Origin: Acidimicrobiaceae bacterium
GTDB taxonomy: Bacteria > Actinomycetota > Acidimicrobiia > Acidimicrobiales > Poriferisodalaceae
Assembly (NCBI GenBank): GCA_002722565.1
Contig: PBMG01000019.1
Location: 1 to 63,216, forward strand
DNA length: 63,216 nucleotides
Direction of reading: 5' to 3'
The translations under genes and the position numbers were made by a program. Of this stretch, positions 25,536-33,367 are shown in pieces. Position 1 is the first letter of the stretch. Every line of letters starts with the position of its first letter. Under the pieces are notes generated by a model, which saw nothing but the letters and a program-made list of their open reading frames with translations, had not been told where the DNA came from and searched no databases.

Positions 25536-25784
25536 ATGGAGACGCCGACTTTATTTGAGCAGCAAAGACCAATCGAGAATGAAATCATCAATCTCGGCCG
25601 CCTTAAAGTCCAAACTCGCATTCGCGAAATGAATGCTGAACGAATGAGTCGACAAAATCTTCGAGAGACAACAGCCCGACGTCATGCCGCTATTGCGCGG
25701 TTGCGCCGGCGTCAGCACGAAGCTGACGAAGTTGATAGCGAATATTGGATAAGGCGTCGTAATAACATTCGTCTTGTTCAGTGA
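25536..25784 (+). CDS. Small basic hypothetical protein
   Basis: An 82-residue frame between dut and ybaK. It is dominated by Arg, Glu, Asn and Gln with a long helical heptad-like region (RIREMNAERMSRQNLRETT then RRHAAIARLRRRQHEA) and no hydrophobic core, consistent with a helical nucleic-acid- or ribosome-binding protein or with a chance frame. I recognise no family. No strong ribosome binding site precedes the ATG. It fills a 317-bp gap that would otherwise be empty. Confidence 0.4.
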   Translation: METPTLFEQQRPIENEIINLGRLKVQTRIREMNAERMSRQNLRETTARRHAAIARLRRRQHEADEVDSEYWIRRRNNIRLVQ

Positions 25785-25810
25785 CTTGTCGATGGAAAGG
25801 TTGAGGTGAC

Positions 25811-26287
25811 ATGACACCTGCAATTCGTGTCGCCGAAGCTGCCGGAATTGAAATCGGCGTACACCACTATGAGCACGACCCAACCAACCATCAATACGGC
25901 CTTGAAGCAGCTGAATCTTTGGGCGTACCAGTCGATTCTGTTTTCAAGACCCTCATCATTGATCTAGGAGGCTCACCAGGAAGTCGTTCTGCTATTGCGG
26001 TCATCCCCGTGTCTAAAACATTAAGCCTTAAGGCCGCTGCAGCGGCTTTAGGCCATAAGACCGCAACTATGACCAACCCAGAGAAAGCTGAACGGATAAC
26101 CGGGTATGTCCGAGGCGGCATAAGTCCCCTAGGAACCCGTACTGCCCTAGAAACCGTTGTGGATCTATCTACATCGAGTCTCGAAAGGCTCTATTGCAGC
26201 GGCGGCAAACGCGGCCTCGATATTTGTATTGGATCGCACGATCTTGTCCGACTAACTAACGCCAAACTGGCGGCGATTGCGAGATAA
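25811..26287 (+). CDS. ybaK: YbaK-type aminoacyl-tRNA deacylase
   Basis: A 158-residue Cys-tRNA(Pro)/aminoacyl-tRNA editing protein of the YbaK/EbsC family. Marks are the YEHDP strand near residue 20, GVPVDSVFKTLIID with the conserved Lys, KTLSLKAAAAALG, and GYVRGGISPLGTR, the substrate-pocket loop. The C-terminal GGKRGLDICIGSHDLVRLT strand is standard. GAGGTGAC directly precedes the ATG. It trans-edits misacylated tRNAs. Confidence 0.92.
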   Translation: MTPAIRVAEAAGIEIGVHHYEHDPTNHQYGLEAAESLGVPVDSVFKTLIIDLGGSPGSRSAIAVIPVSKTLSLKAAAAALGHKTATMTNPEKAERITGYVRGGISPLGTRTALETVVDLSTSSLERLYCSGGKRGLDICIGSHDLVRLTNAKLAAIAR

Positions 26288-26290
26288 ACG

Positions 26291-26363
26291 TAGGCCGCCC
26301 GGGTCTCGAACCCGGCACCTTGGGATTAAAAGTCCCCTGCTCTACCCGATGAGCTAGCGGCCC
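26291..26363 (-). tRNA. tRNA-Lys (TTT)
   Basis: Minus-strand cloverleaf: acceptor GGGCCGC/GCGGCCT (G1-U72), D arm GCTC..GAGC, anticodon loop CTTTTAA (anticodon TTT), T arm CCGGG-TTCGAGA-CCCGG, discriminator A. CCA is not encoded. It lies just downstream of ybaK on the opposite strand. Confidence 0.92.
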
Positions 26364-26493
26364 ACCATCATCGTACCGGTGGTCTCCTACTAGTTCCTGC
26401 GCCAATGACGGTCATTTCTCATTTGCGCGCAGATATCTAAATGCAGATTTACATGGGGGCTGACCTATACCAAACGAGAGAAATTGATTGAAA

Positions 26494-26784
26494 CTAAAGG
26501 ACTCTTTGTCCTTCATTCCCTAGCTCTAGGGATTCGACGGCGGGTCGCTGTGGCATGCCGCTAGCTCGAAGTCTTCCAGGTACATGCCCGAACTCAATTG
26601 GATCAACTTTGCACTTTGGACAGAGACAGGGTGGGTGCATCAACGGGTTAGGTGGTGATTCCCATTCATTTTCGAGGGCAGTGCACTCCATCTCATCCAC
26701 AATCAGTAATTCTACGACAGGACAACGGTTCCGGTCCCGACGCACCAGTTGACCTCTAACTAGCGATACAAAGCCGACTGCCAA
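26494..26784 (-). CDS. Small membrane-anchored protein with CxCPKC motif
   Basis: A frame of about 96 residues starting at TTG. The in-frame sequence before and after the start reads as one hydrophobic helix (FYLVLAVGFVSLVRG), followed by a basic stop-transfer and a soluble region with CLCPKCKVDP, a possible half zinc ribbon, and FGHVPGRLR. No family is recognised and no better start codon exists upstream. The surroundings (26364-26493 and 26785-26958) show no other coding signal. It is a moderate candidate for a real small gene. Confidence 0.35.
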   Translation of the reverse strand: MAVGFVSLVRGQLVRRDRNRCPVVELLIVDEMECTALENEWESPPNPLMHPPCLCPKCKVDPIEFGHVPGRLRASGMPQRPAVESLELGNEGQRVL

Positions 26785-26958
26785 GACAAGATAGAAGATA
26801 CTGATCTGAGTGACCCAACACTAGGGCGATCTAATCTCGAAAAGACCTGACATAGTCGCGCTTTCGAAGTCTCAGGACAGTTATTAATAACCTGCAATAT
26901 CTCAGGATTATCTCCGTCATTTACTGGCCGAACTTCGCCATGAATCTAAACTGAAGGG

Positions 26959-27120
26959 GTGGAAAATAATGAGGACATCGTCGTCGAGGCAGACACTCCC
27001 TTAAGCGAGTCGAAACTCAACGAATATGAGGTTGAGTTTTCAAAGGTCGAGTCCACCTTGAGCGCGCTTGCTGATGGAATTGATCCCACAGCGGCAGCGT
27101 CGTGGATTGACAAAATATAA
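26959..27120 (+). CDS. Small acidic protein (53 aa), possible truncated DksA/TraR-like helix
   Basis: A GTG-started 53-residue frame. It is strongly acidic with a helical core LNEYEVEFSKVESTLSALAD and C-terminal GIDPTAAASWIDKI. This resembles the coiled-coil segment of DksA/TraR-like small proteins just before their C4 zinc finger (ALxRLxxGTYGxC), but the cysteines are absent and the frame stops. The GTG has AAGGGG directly against it, so the ribosome site is poor. It lies convergent to the phosphatase gene, 24 bp away. Confidence 0.45.
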   Translation: MENNEDIVVEADTPLSESKLNEYEVEFSKVESTLSALADGIDPTAAASWIDKI

Positions 27121-27144
27121 AAATCCTCTCAACGCGAAGCTTTG

Positions 27145-27729
27145 TTACTCCAGGCCATGAGCCAATGCTTCTGTAGAAAAATCGGCAGTGTTTTTCGGAA
27201 CTAGTCCATCGTTGAGCTGGTACCACCTGCCGGAAAGATGATTTGTGATTGATGCTTCTTCGGCATCGTTGAATCGGTCTAGCGCCCTAATTAAACCGGC
27301 GTGACCAATTAGCAAAATATTTTTGTAGTCGCCCCTCAGTCGTTCTAAACAGGGCATCACTCTGTGAACTACAGCGTCATCCGATTCATAACCCTCTGGC
27401 CAACGCTGGTCAGCAATGGCGTTAGGCCAGGAGGTTTCAATTTCCGAACGTGTTAGTCCTTGCCAAGCCCCAGCATCACGTTCGCGGAATTCCTTATAAA
27501 CGCTCACATCGCCGCCAATGACTTGAGCGATTATCTCAGCAGTGCGCCGAGCTCGGCGTAGATCACTAGATGTGATTTTATCGAAACCGTGGCCAACGCT
27601 TAGAAGCTTTTGCGCGGCTGCTTTTGCTTGTTTTTCCCCAAGTTCGGTTAATGGGGGATCAGCTTGACCCTGCCATTTCCCTTCAGCGTTCCACTCAGAT
27701 TGACCGTGTCTAAGAATAAGTAAGTCCAC
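27145..27729 (-). CDS. Histidine phosphatase family protein
   Basis: A phosphoglycerate-mutase-like phosphatase of about 194 residues. The catalytic motif is LILRHGQSEWN near the N terminus, with SSDLRRARRTAEII (second Arg), ERDAGAWQGLTRSE with the acid-base Glu, and the late HAGLIRAL His. The longer frame to 27876 overlaps the divergent MoaD-like gene, so I use the GTG at 27729. Substrate not assignable: cofactor-dependent mutase, cobalamin-pathway CobC and generic acid phosphatases share these motifs. Confidence 0.88.
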   Translation of the reverse strand: MDLLILRHGQSEWNAEGKWQGQADPPLTELGEKQAKAAAQKLLSVGHGFDKITSSDLRRARRTAEIIAQVIGGDVSVYKEFRERDAGAWQGLTRSEIETSWPNAIADQRWPEGYESDDAVVHRVMPCLERLRGDYKNILLIGHAGLIRALDRFNDAEEASITNHLSGRWYQLNDGLVPKNTADFSTEALAHGLE

Positions 27730-27815
27730 CAGGTGTTGATCTCTTTCGTAATTACCTTCAAGAAGGTAGTGGTTTGAACGGCAACGGCCGTGCCAACCGA
27801 AGATAGGATCCGAGG

Positions 27816-28058
27816 ATGGCCAAGGTAACGCTCCGACTGTTTGCAGGAGCTCGAGAAATCGCAGGAGCTGGAACAATTAGTTACGAGGCCACTACGGTCC
27901 AAGGTCTACTTGCCGAAGCACAAAGCGATCTAGGACCTGAGTTCACCCAGATGTTGTCCATAAGCCGCGTGTGGCTGAATGGAGAGCCAGTAGAAGGAGA
28001 CTCCGAGATCTCAAATGGAGATGAAGTGGCGGTCCTACCTCCAGTCTCGGGCGGTTGA
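27816..28058 (+). CDS. MoaD/ThiS-type sulfur-carrier protein
   Basis: An 80-residue ubiquitin-like sulfur carrier ending in the obligatory Gly-Gly (PPVSGG). Core strands are VTLRLFAGAREIAG, ISRVWLNGEPVEGDSEI and NGDEVAVLPPVSGG, the MoaD pattern. In molybdopterin synthase this C terminus is thiocarboxylated. No moaE or other molybdopterin gene is nearby, so it could serve another sulfur-transfer system. The next gene starts within its stop codon (TGATG). Confidence 0.88.
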   Translation: MAKVTLRLFAGAREIAGAGTISYEATTVQGLLAEAQSDLGPEFTQMLSISRVWLNGEPVEGDSEISNGDEVAVLPPVSGG

Positions 28059-28804
28059 TGCACAACTTGCGGAATAATTTCTTTGCTTCTTATGGCGTAG
28101 GAGATCACTTTTTCGTTTACTACTCGGCTGGAGTATGTGCACTAATAATTCTTTTGCAATTAGGTGCTGTCGCCTTTGGAATTGCAATAGGACTGCTTGC
28201 TGTTGGGGTTTCGGCCGGCGTTGCCGGGTCCTCAAATTTTGAGCGACTGCCGTCCTCCGCTTTGATTTTAGTTGTTTCCTATGGCGGGCTTTTCAATGAC
28301 TTCCGTTTATCGGCGCTAGTCGTAGTAGCAGCGATTGGTCTCACACCGCTGATAGCAGTGATAGATCGCGGAGGACCAAGTTCATCACTGCTTCAATCAA
28401 TGAGAATCATAAAGGTCTGGTTACCCGCTGGTGTCGCCGCATCTAGCCTCACTACTTTGGCTGTCCGCGACGTGGCATCAGTTGGATTGTTTTTAGTTCT
28501 CATCTATTTCCATGATCTGGGTTTGAAGCTATTTGTTCATGAAGGATTGCAGCGCCGGTTGGCCCCCTTAGCTGCCCTATGTGGGGCTCTAGCGGTTCTA
28601 TGGACTTCGGTTCAGATTTCAATATCTCCGATATCTCCCCAGCAGTACTGGCTGTTTGCCTGTCTGTTGGGTATCACTATCCCTCTCGGACGGTCAGCAA
28701 TGCAGCTATTCATATTTCGAGAGAAACAAAAAGACTTACTTCACGCTTCACATGCTTTAGCCGCCCCGCTCTGGACAGCTGCAGTTGTGGCACTAACTTT
28801 ATAA
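28058..28804 (+). CDS. Unknown polytopic membrane protein
   Basis: A 248-residue hydrophobic protein with about seven predicted helices (near 20-50, 65-83, 87-103, 120-137, 140-158, 170-188, 198-216) and a basic RREKQK-like loop near the end. It overlaps the MoaD-like gene (TGATG), suggesting coupled translation, and precedes mshA. I recognise no family. Its overall size and helix spacing fit CDP-alcohol or cytidylyltransferase-like membrane enzymes, but no catalytic motif is visible. Confidence 0.65.
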   Translation: MHNLRNNFFASYGVGDHFFVYYSAGVCALIILLQLGAVAFGIAIGLLAVGVSAGVAGSSNFERLPSSALILVVSYGGLFNDFRLSALVVVAAIGLTPLIAVIDRGGPSSSLLQSMRIIKVWLPAGVAASSLTTLAVRDVASVGLFLVLIYFHDLGLKLFVHEGLQRRLAPLAALCGALAVLWTSVQISISPISPQQYWLFACLLGITIPLGRSAMQLFIFREKQKDLLHASHALAAPLWTAAVVALTL

Positions 28805-28864
28805 ATTTGTTTCTATTTAGAATCGAGTGGAGTAGTTGCAGCCAGTGACATACCTTGGTCACTT

Positions 28865-30112
28865 GTGACAGAAGCCCAATTTCCCCGCATGTCTGACGGA
28901 CCTATCCGGAGAATAGGTGTTCTGTCGATGCACACGTCTCCCCTTGACCAGCCGGGCACAGGTGACAGCGGTGGTTTGAATGTCTACGTCCGGGAGCTGG
29001 CTGCTTCAATGGCGGGCAAAGGTACTGAGTGCGACATCTACGTTCGTCGGACAAATCCAGATGTGCCAGAGATGGTGGAACTCGAGGCAGGGGTTAATGT
29101 CATACAAATTGAAGCTGGCCCGTACGGGCTTGAAAAAGGTGATCTCCCAGCCGTTGTCGATTTGTGGACGCAAGGGGTTGCCGAATACTTAGAGAGTCGT
29201 CCGGTTGACGCTTTCCACGCTCACTACTGGCTATCAGGTGTCGCAGGGCACCACCTAAAGCACGAATTTGATTTACCGCTTGCAGTTACGTTCCATACCT
29301 TGGGTCGGATCAAAAGCATTGCTGGCGATTCGGAACCCGAAGATCGAATACGGGCGGAAGAATTGGTTATTGGCTGCGCAGACGCCGTGTTTGCATCGGG
29401 AAATGTTGAAGCTGATCAACTGGCGTCTCTTTATGGTATTCCCAGGAATCGAATTGAAATATTGACTCCCGGTGTGGAGAGTAAAATCTTTAATCCTGGA
29501 TCTTTGAGTTCTGCTCGAGCAGCAATCGGTCTAGGGGATTACCCGGTGTTGCTCTTCGTGGGACGGATTCAGGCGCTGAAAGGTCTAGACGTAGCAATAG
29601 GGGCCCTTGCATTGATTAAGAGTCGAGAAGCGCGCCTAGTTGTTGTTGGAGGTCTTTCCGGGGATGAAGGCACTCAAACCTATAAAGATCTAAAGCGGCG
29701 AATTGAAAATGATGGGCTTGATGACCGCGTCATCTTCGTTGAGCCTCAACCTCATCAGGCTCTGCCTACTTATTATCGAGCTGCCGATGTCTGCTTAGTG
29801 CCGAGTCGATCTGAATCGTTTGGACTTGTAGCGCTCGAAGCCGCTGCCTGTGGCATAGCGGTGGTGGCTAGCAATGTTGGTGGCCTTAGAGACAATGTTA
29901 CAGATGGCATTACTGGAATTTTAGTGAACGAACGAAATCCAGCGTTATTCGCCGCAGCGGTAGATCAACTTCTGGATGACCCAGAGATGCGCTGTGAAAT
30001 GGGACATCAAGGAGCGCTCCGCGCCTCTATGAATAGCTGGGATCTTGGAGCGGCTAACGCGATAGAAGTATTTGGCCGGTTGACATCTAAAGAACTGGTT
30101 TCTTGCGCGTGA
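28865..30112 (+). CDS. mshA: D-inositol-3-phosphate glycosyltransferase (mycothiol synthesis)
   Basis: A GT-B family 4 glycosyltransferase of 415 residues. The MshA signature LSMHTSPLDQPGTGDSGGLNVYVRELA is present (about 20-46), with the inositol phosphate and UDP-GlcNAc sites ahead of VGRIQALKGLDVAI, ESFGLVALEAAACGIAVVASNVGG (E-x7-E motif) and a terminal helix. It makes the first committed intermediate of mycothiol, the actinobacterial thiol, placing the genome in that phylum. GTG at 28865 is taken; ATG at 28889 is an alternative. ybjN overlaps its end. Confidence 0.93.
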   Translation: MTEAQFPRMSDGPIRRIGVLSMHTSPLDQPGTGDSGGLNVYVRELAASMAGKGTECDIYVRRTNPDVPEMVELEAGVNVIQIEAGPYGLEKGDLPAVVDLWTQGVAEYLESRPVDAFHAHYWLSGVAGHHLKHEFDLPLAVTFHTLGRIKSIAGDSEPEDRIRAEELVIGCADAVFASGNVEADQLASLYGIPRNRIEILTPGVESKIFNPGSLSSARAAIGLGDYPVLLFVGRIQALKGLDVAIGALALIKSREARLVVVGGLSGDEGTQTYKDLKRRIENDGLDDRVIFVEPQPHQALPTYYRAADVCLVPSRSESFGLVALEAAACGIAVVASNVGGLRDNVTDGITGILVNERNPALFAAAVDQLLDDPEMRCEMGHQGALRASMNSWDLGAANAIEVFGRLTSKELVSCA

Positions 30113-30594
30113 CACGTGATGCCGCAACACCGGAAGAACTATCTGAACTCGAGCAACTAATTGACGACTGGTTTGAGCGCCAAAAAGAAACGCTCCCGAT
30201 TCTCTTAGATGTAAGCCGAGACGAAGACGTTGAAAGGCGTTGGTACGCGCGACTTGAAGGAGAGGAACGCGATGTCACAACCGTGTGGCTAACCCTCGGT
30301 CAACGAACGCTGAAGTACGAAACCTATTTTTTGCCTTATCCAGAAGACAATAAAGAAAAAGTATTTGAATTATTACTTCGGCGGAATTACGACTTGGTTG
30401 GCGCACAGTTTGGGATTGGTCCTGAAGAAGCAATTTTTCTCACTGGAGAACTGCCATTCCACGCTGTAGACGAAAACGAGCTAGACAGAATCCTTGGTTC
30501 CATGTGGGAGTACGTCGAAAGGTACTGGCATGCGGCACTGAAAATGGGTTTCGGCAACCGCTTAAAAAATGAGAGAGAAAAGAAGGCGGATTAA
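30109..30594 (+). CDS. YbjN domain protein
   Basis: A 161-residue protein of the YbjN-type chaperone-like fold. Visible: TVWLTLGQRTLKYETYFLPYPE, LLLRRNYDLVGAQFGIGPEEAIFLTGELPF and a C-terminal helical DRILGSMWEYVERYW. Genes of this type regularly follow mshA in actinobacteria. The GTG start overlaps the mshA stop (GTGA). Function is not established. Confidence 0.85.
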   Translation: MTRDAATPEELSELEQLIDDWFERQKETLPILLDVSRDEDVERRWYARLEGEERDVTTVWLTLGQRTLKYETYFLPYPEDNKEKVFELLLRRNYDLVGAQFGIGPEEAIFLTGELPFHAVDENELDRILGSMWEYVERYWHAALKMGFGNRLKNEREKKAD

Positions 30595-30638
30595 ATGGAG
30601 TCGAGTGGCTGGCGGGGCTGACCGCTACCGTGGTCATT

Positions 30639-31421
30639 ATGGTTCAATTACTGATTGTCGGTGGCGGCAAAATGGGAGCGGCCCTGCTTGGTGGGTTACT
30701 AAGCAACGGGCACAAACCTGAGAACGTCTTGGTCGTCGAACCATCAGTCACCCGAGGTCAAGAGCTAATCGAAACCTACGGTGTAAGGGTATCTAACGAA
30801 ATTGAACCATCTCAAGGTTCGATAATTGCTACGAAACCCGATGTTGTTTCGACAGTTGCGTCAGAGGTTGTGGAAGCAGGAACTAAAAGACTCTTATCAG
30901 TAGCTGCTGGGGTGACTCTAAGAACTATTGATGAGGCAACCGGAGGCACTGTCCCGGTAATTAGAGCAATGCCCAATACTCCCGCGTTGGTGGGGAAGGG
31001 AGCGGCAGCCATTTCTGGCAATGAGAGCGCAGGCATCGAAGACCTAGCTTGGGCAGAAGAAATCTTGGGCGCTGTGGGAATTGTTGTCCGAACTGAAGAA
31101 AAACTTCTTGATGCAGTGACTGGCTTATCGGGTTCTGGACCCGCATATATTTTCTTGGTAGCAGAAGCAATGATTGATGCAGGGGTAATGACGGGTCTTA
31201 GCCGAACGGTATCAACAGACCTTGCCATTCAAACTCTCGTGGGTGCTTCGACTCTGTTAGCCGAAGGTAAACCACCAGCCGAATTAAGAGCCGACGTCAC
31301 ATCCCCGGGGGGTACCACGGCCGCTGGGCTAAGAGAGCTAGAGAGTCACGGGCTGCGAGCCGCGTTCGCAGCCGCGATTGAAGCAGCCAGCCGGCGCTCT
31401 CAGGAACTGGGTCAAAACTGA
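30639..31421 (+). CDS. proC: Pyrroline-5-carboxylate reductase
   Basis: The last step of proline synthesis, NAD(P)H-dependent. The 260-residue protein opens with a Rossmann motif LLIVGGGKMGAALLGGLL, then IIATKPDVV, IRAMPNTPALVGKGAAA, the substrate helix TGLSGSGPAYIFLVAEAM and the C-terminal VTSPGGTTAAGLRELE signature. The frame is open to a GTG at 30630; ATG at 30639 gives the standard start. It is immediately followed by the SAM hydrolase gene. Confidence 0.95.
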   Translation: MVQLLIVGGGKMGAALLGGLLSNGHKPENVLVVEPSVTRGQELIETYGVRVSNEIEPSQGSIIATKPDVVSTVASEVVEAGTKRLLSVAAGVTLRTIDEATGGTVPVIRAMPNTPALVGKGAAAISGNESAGIEDLAWAEEILGAVGIVVRTEEKLLDAVTGLSGSGPAYIFLVAEAMIDAGVMTGLSRTVSTDLAIQTLVGASTLLAEGKPPAELRADVTSPGGTTAAGLRELESHGLRAAFAAAIEAASRRSQELGQN

Positions 31422-31424
31422 GAT

Positions 31425-32225
31425 ATGTCAGAGTTTGCAACGATTACTTGCGTAACAGATTTAGGTACGGACGACGAAACTGTTGGACTGTTGCACTCCA
31501 TATTGCATGAACTGAGCCCTTCTTCACGAGTGATAGATCTTTGTCACCACATAGAACCAAACGATATTCGTGCGGGTGCTTTGATGCTGGCAAGAAGCGT
31601 TCCTTATTTATCACCAGGGCTCGTATTGGCATCTGTGGGGGAGCTTTCTGGGAGGCCCGCCATCGCGGTGTCGGTTGGGGAAGGCCAATCAATCCTGGTT
31701 GGCCCAGACAACGGGCTGCTTGGCGCTGCCGTGGCGGTTGTTGGCGGTGCCAGCCAAGCAGTACAGCTAACAAACGAAGATGTTCATAATGCCTCGCCGG
31801 GAGTCGTCCATCCAGCCCGCGACATCATCACTCCTGCAATAGGGCATCTTGCGGCGGGCGGTTCACTTTTGGAATTAGGGCAGCAGATAGAGCCCAGCCT
31901 CCTGCTCCCTTCTTTAATAGCCATGCCAAGAACAGAAGACGATGGTTCGATCTCGGCTGAGGTAATTCGGCGCACACGGCAAGGAGCAGCTCAACTCAAC
32001 ATCGACCGAGAGACATTATCTGGGTTAGGAGAAGTAATAATCCTGGAATTTGGTGGTGATCAGCGTGTAGTTCGCCTGCAGCACCCGGCGGATGTTAACC
32101 CTGGACAATTAGCGCTTGTCGATGATGAGTATGGTTTGTTGGCAATAGCGACAGGACAGCAAGAAGGAATCGTGCCCAGCGAACTCTTAGTTGGTGCAGA
32201 AGTAACTTTGCGAGAAGCCACGTGA
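31425..32225 (+). CDS. SAM hydroxide adenosyltransferase (DUF62 family)
   Basis: A 266-residue member of the chlorinase/fluorinase-like family that hydrolyses S-adenosylmethionine with a water-derived hydroxide to adenosine and methionine. Marks are CVTDLGTDDETVGLLHSIL (SAM-binding Asp), the DLCHHIEPNDIRAGALML strand, VGPDNGLLGAAV and PGVVHPARDIITPAIGHLAAG. It lacks the halide-binding features needed to call it a halogenase. A 29-residue gene overlaps its stop. Confidence 0.88.
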   Translation: MSEFATITCVTDLGTDDETVGLLHSILHELSPSSRVIDLCHHIEPNDIRAGALMLARSVPYLSPGLVLASVGELSGRPAIAVSVGEGQSILVGPDNGLLGAAVAVVGGASQAVQLTNEDVHNASPGVVHPARDIITPAIGHLAAGGSLLELGQQIEPSLLLPSLIAMPRTEDDGSISAEVIRRTRQGAAQLNIDRETLSGLGEVIILEFGGDQRVVRLQHPADVNPGQLALVDDEYGLLAIATGQQEGIVPSELLVGAEVTLREAT

Positions 32226-32311
32226 GACCTGGGACGACGCTGGTCTTAGGTGGTTTGCTGTTAGTCATTATTGTGGCGGCAACTGTTCAACTCCTGTTCA
32301 TATCCTTATAA
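32222..32311 (+). CDS. 29-residue single-helix membrane microprotein
   Basis: A GTG-started frame overlapping the SAM hydrolase stop (GTGA). It encodes R-P-G-T-T followed by one strongly hydrophobic stretch rich in Leu, Val, Ile and Ala, then a Gln-containing segment and a short tail: one perfect transmembrane helix. It is too short for standard gene calls. The 4-bp overlap and pure TM character argue it is translated. A 159-bp gap to hemC follows. Confidence 0.55.
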   Translation: MRPGTTLVLGGLLLVIIVAATVQLLFISL

Positions 32312-32415
32312 CTCAAGGGTGTAAAAATTTCTTAACACCTTCCTTCTGAAGTGGAAACAAATCCGCGACGCTGCGAGAATGCAGCACCGAAGCAAGCCTT
32401 CTCCTAAGCAAAAGG

Positions 32416-32443
32416 TTGTTATCTTGCACACTCGGCCTACAAC
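32416..32443 (+). promoter_or_regulatory. Possible hemC promoter
   Basis: TTGTTA and TACAAC are separated by 16 bp, 28 bp upstream of the hemC TTG start. Each matches 4 of 6 consensus bases of a primary sigma promoter, so this is a weak suggestion. The region from 32312 to 32470 shows no coding signal. Confidence 0.3.
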
Positions 32444-32470
32444 TCCGTTGACCTGCAAGCGAGGGCTTCA

Positions 32471-33367
32471 TTGATTATCGCGACACGTTCAAGCCCTCTG
32501 GCTCGGTGGCAAGCAGAAGCTGTGTCGTCGCGCCTGAAATCTCAGGGAGTTGAAACTGATTTTCTGCTGGTTTCTACAGAAGGCGATAAAGATCGCGCAC
32601 GACAGATTCAGGACATGGCCGGCGAAGGAGTTTTTGTAAAGGAAGTTCAGATAGCGGTCCTTGAAGGGAAAGCAGATATCGCAGTGCACAGCGCGAAAGA
32701 CTTGCGATCAAGACCGACTAATGGACTAAACCTCGTTGGCTTTCTGGAGCGAGGTGACCCAAGGGATGCTCTTATAGGTAAATCGCTTGACCAAATACAG
32801 GAAGGTGGGGTTGTTGCCAGCGGATCCGCTCGTCGTCGAGTTCAATTGGCCGACTTGCGGCCAGATCTTCAATTTGTTGGTTTGCGCGGGAACATAAAAA
32901 CACGGATTGAAATAGCTCAAAGCGCGGATGTTGATGCTGTGGTAGTGGCTAAGGCCGCTCTTGATCGACTGGGGATATCAGAATTAGCGGACCACGTCTT
33001 TGAATCGGATCAAATGATTCCACAGGTGGGACAGGGAGCTATAGCTATTGAATGCAGAGAAGATGACCTTGACACGACTGGTTTGCTAGGAGAAGTCGTC
33101 GACGAGTTAACGGGTACCTGCGTCATGGCAGAACGGTCGTATCTAGCCGAGCTTGGTGGTGGTTGTGAACTGCCAGTGGGCGCTTATGCCTATAAAAGAG
33201 GCGATGACCTTTACTTAGAGACGCTTCTAGCTTCTCTTGATGGGGGCACGGTATTGCGGGCGAAGCACCAAGGTAGCGACCCAATTACATTGGGTGCCCA
33301 AACGGCGCAGGAATTGCTGGCGAGCGGAGGTTATAACTTGCTTGCAAAGGGTGGAGATAACTCTTGA
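32471..33367 (+). CDS. hemC: Hydroxymethylbilane synthase
   Basis: Assembles the linear tetrapyrrole. The 298-residue protein has IATRSSPLARWQ at the N terminus, VHSAKDLRS with the catalytic Asp and Lys, GSARRRVQLADLRPDL, RGNIKTRI, PQVGQGAIAIE and the cofactor-binding Cys in ELGGGCELPVGAY. It starts with TTG, and GAGGG is 8 bp upstream. hemD overlaps its 3' end (TTGA). It supplies heme to the cytochromes in this window. Confidence 0.96.
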   Translation: MIIATRSSPLARWQAEAVSSRLKSQGVETDFLLVSTEGDKDRARQIQDMAGEGVFVKEVQIAVLEGKADIAVHSAKDLRSRPTNGLNLVGFLERGDPRDALIGKSLDQIQEGGVVASGSARRRVQLADLRPDLQFVGLRGNIKTRIEIAQSADVDAVVVAKAALDRLGISELADHVFESDQMIPQVGQGAIAIECREDDLDTTGLLGEVVDELTGTCVMAERSYLAELGGGCELPVGAYAYKRGDDLYLETLLASLDGGTVLRAKHQGSDPITLGAQTAQELLASGGYNLLAKGGDNS

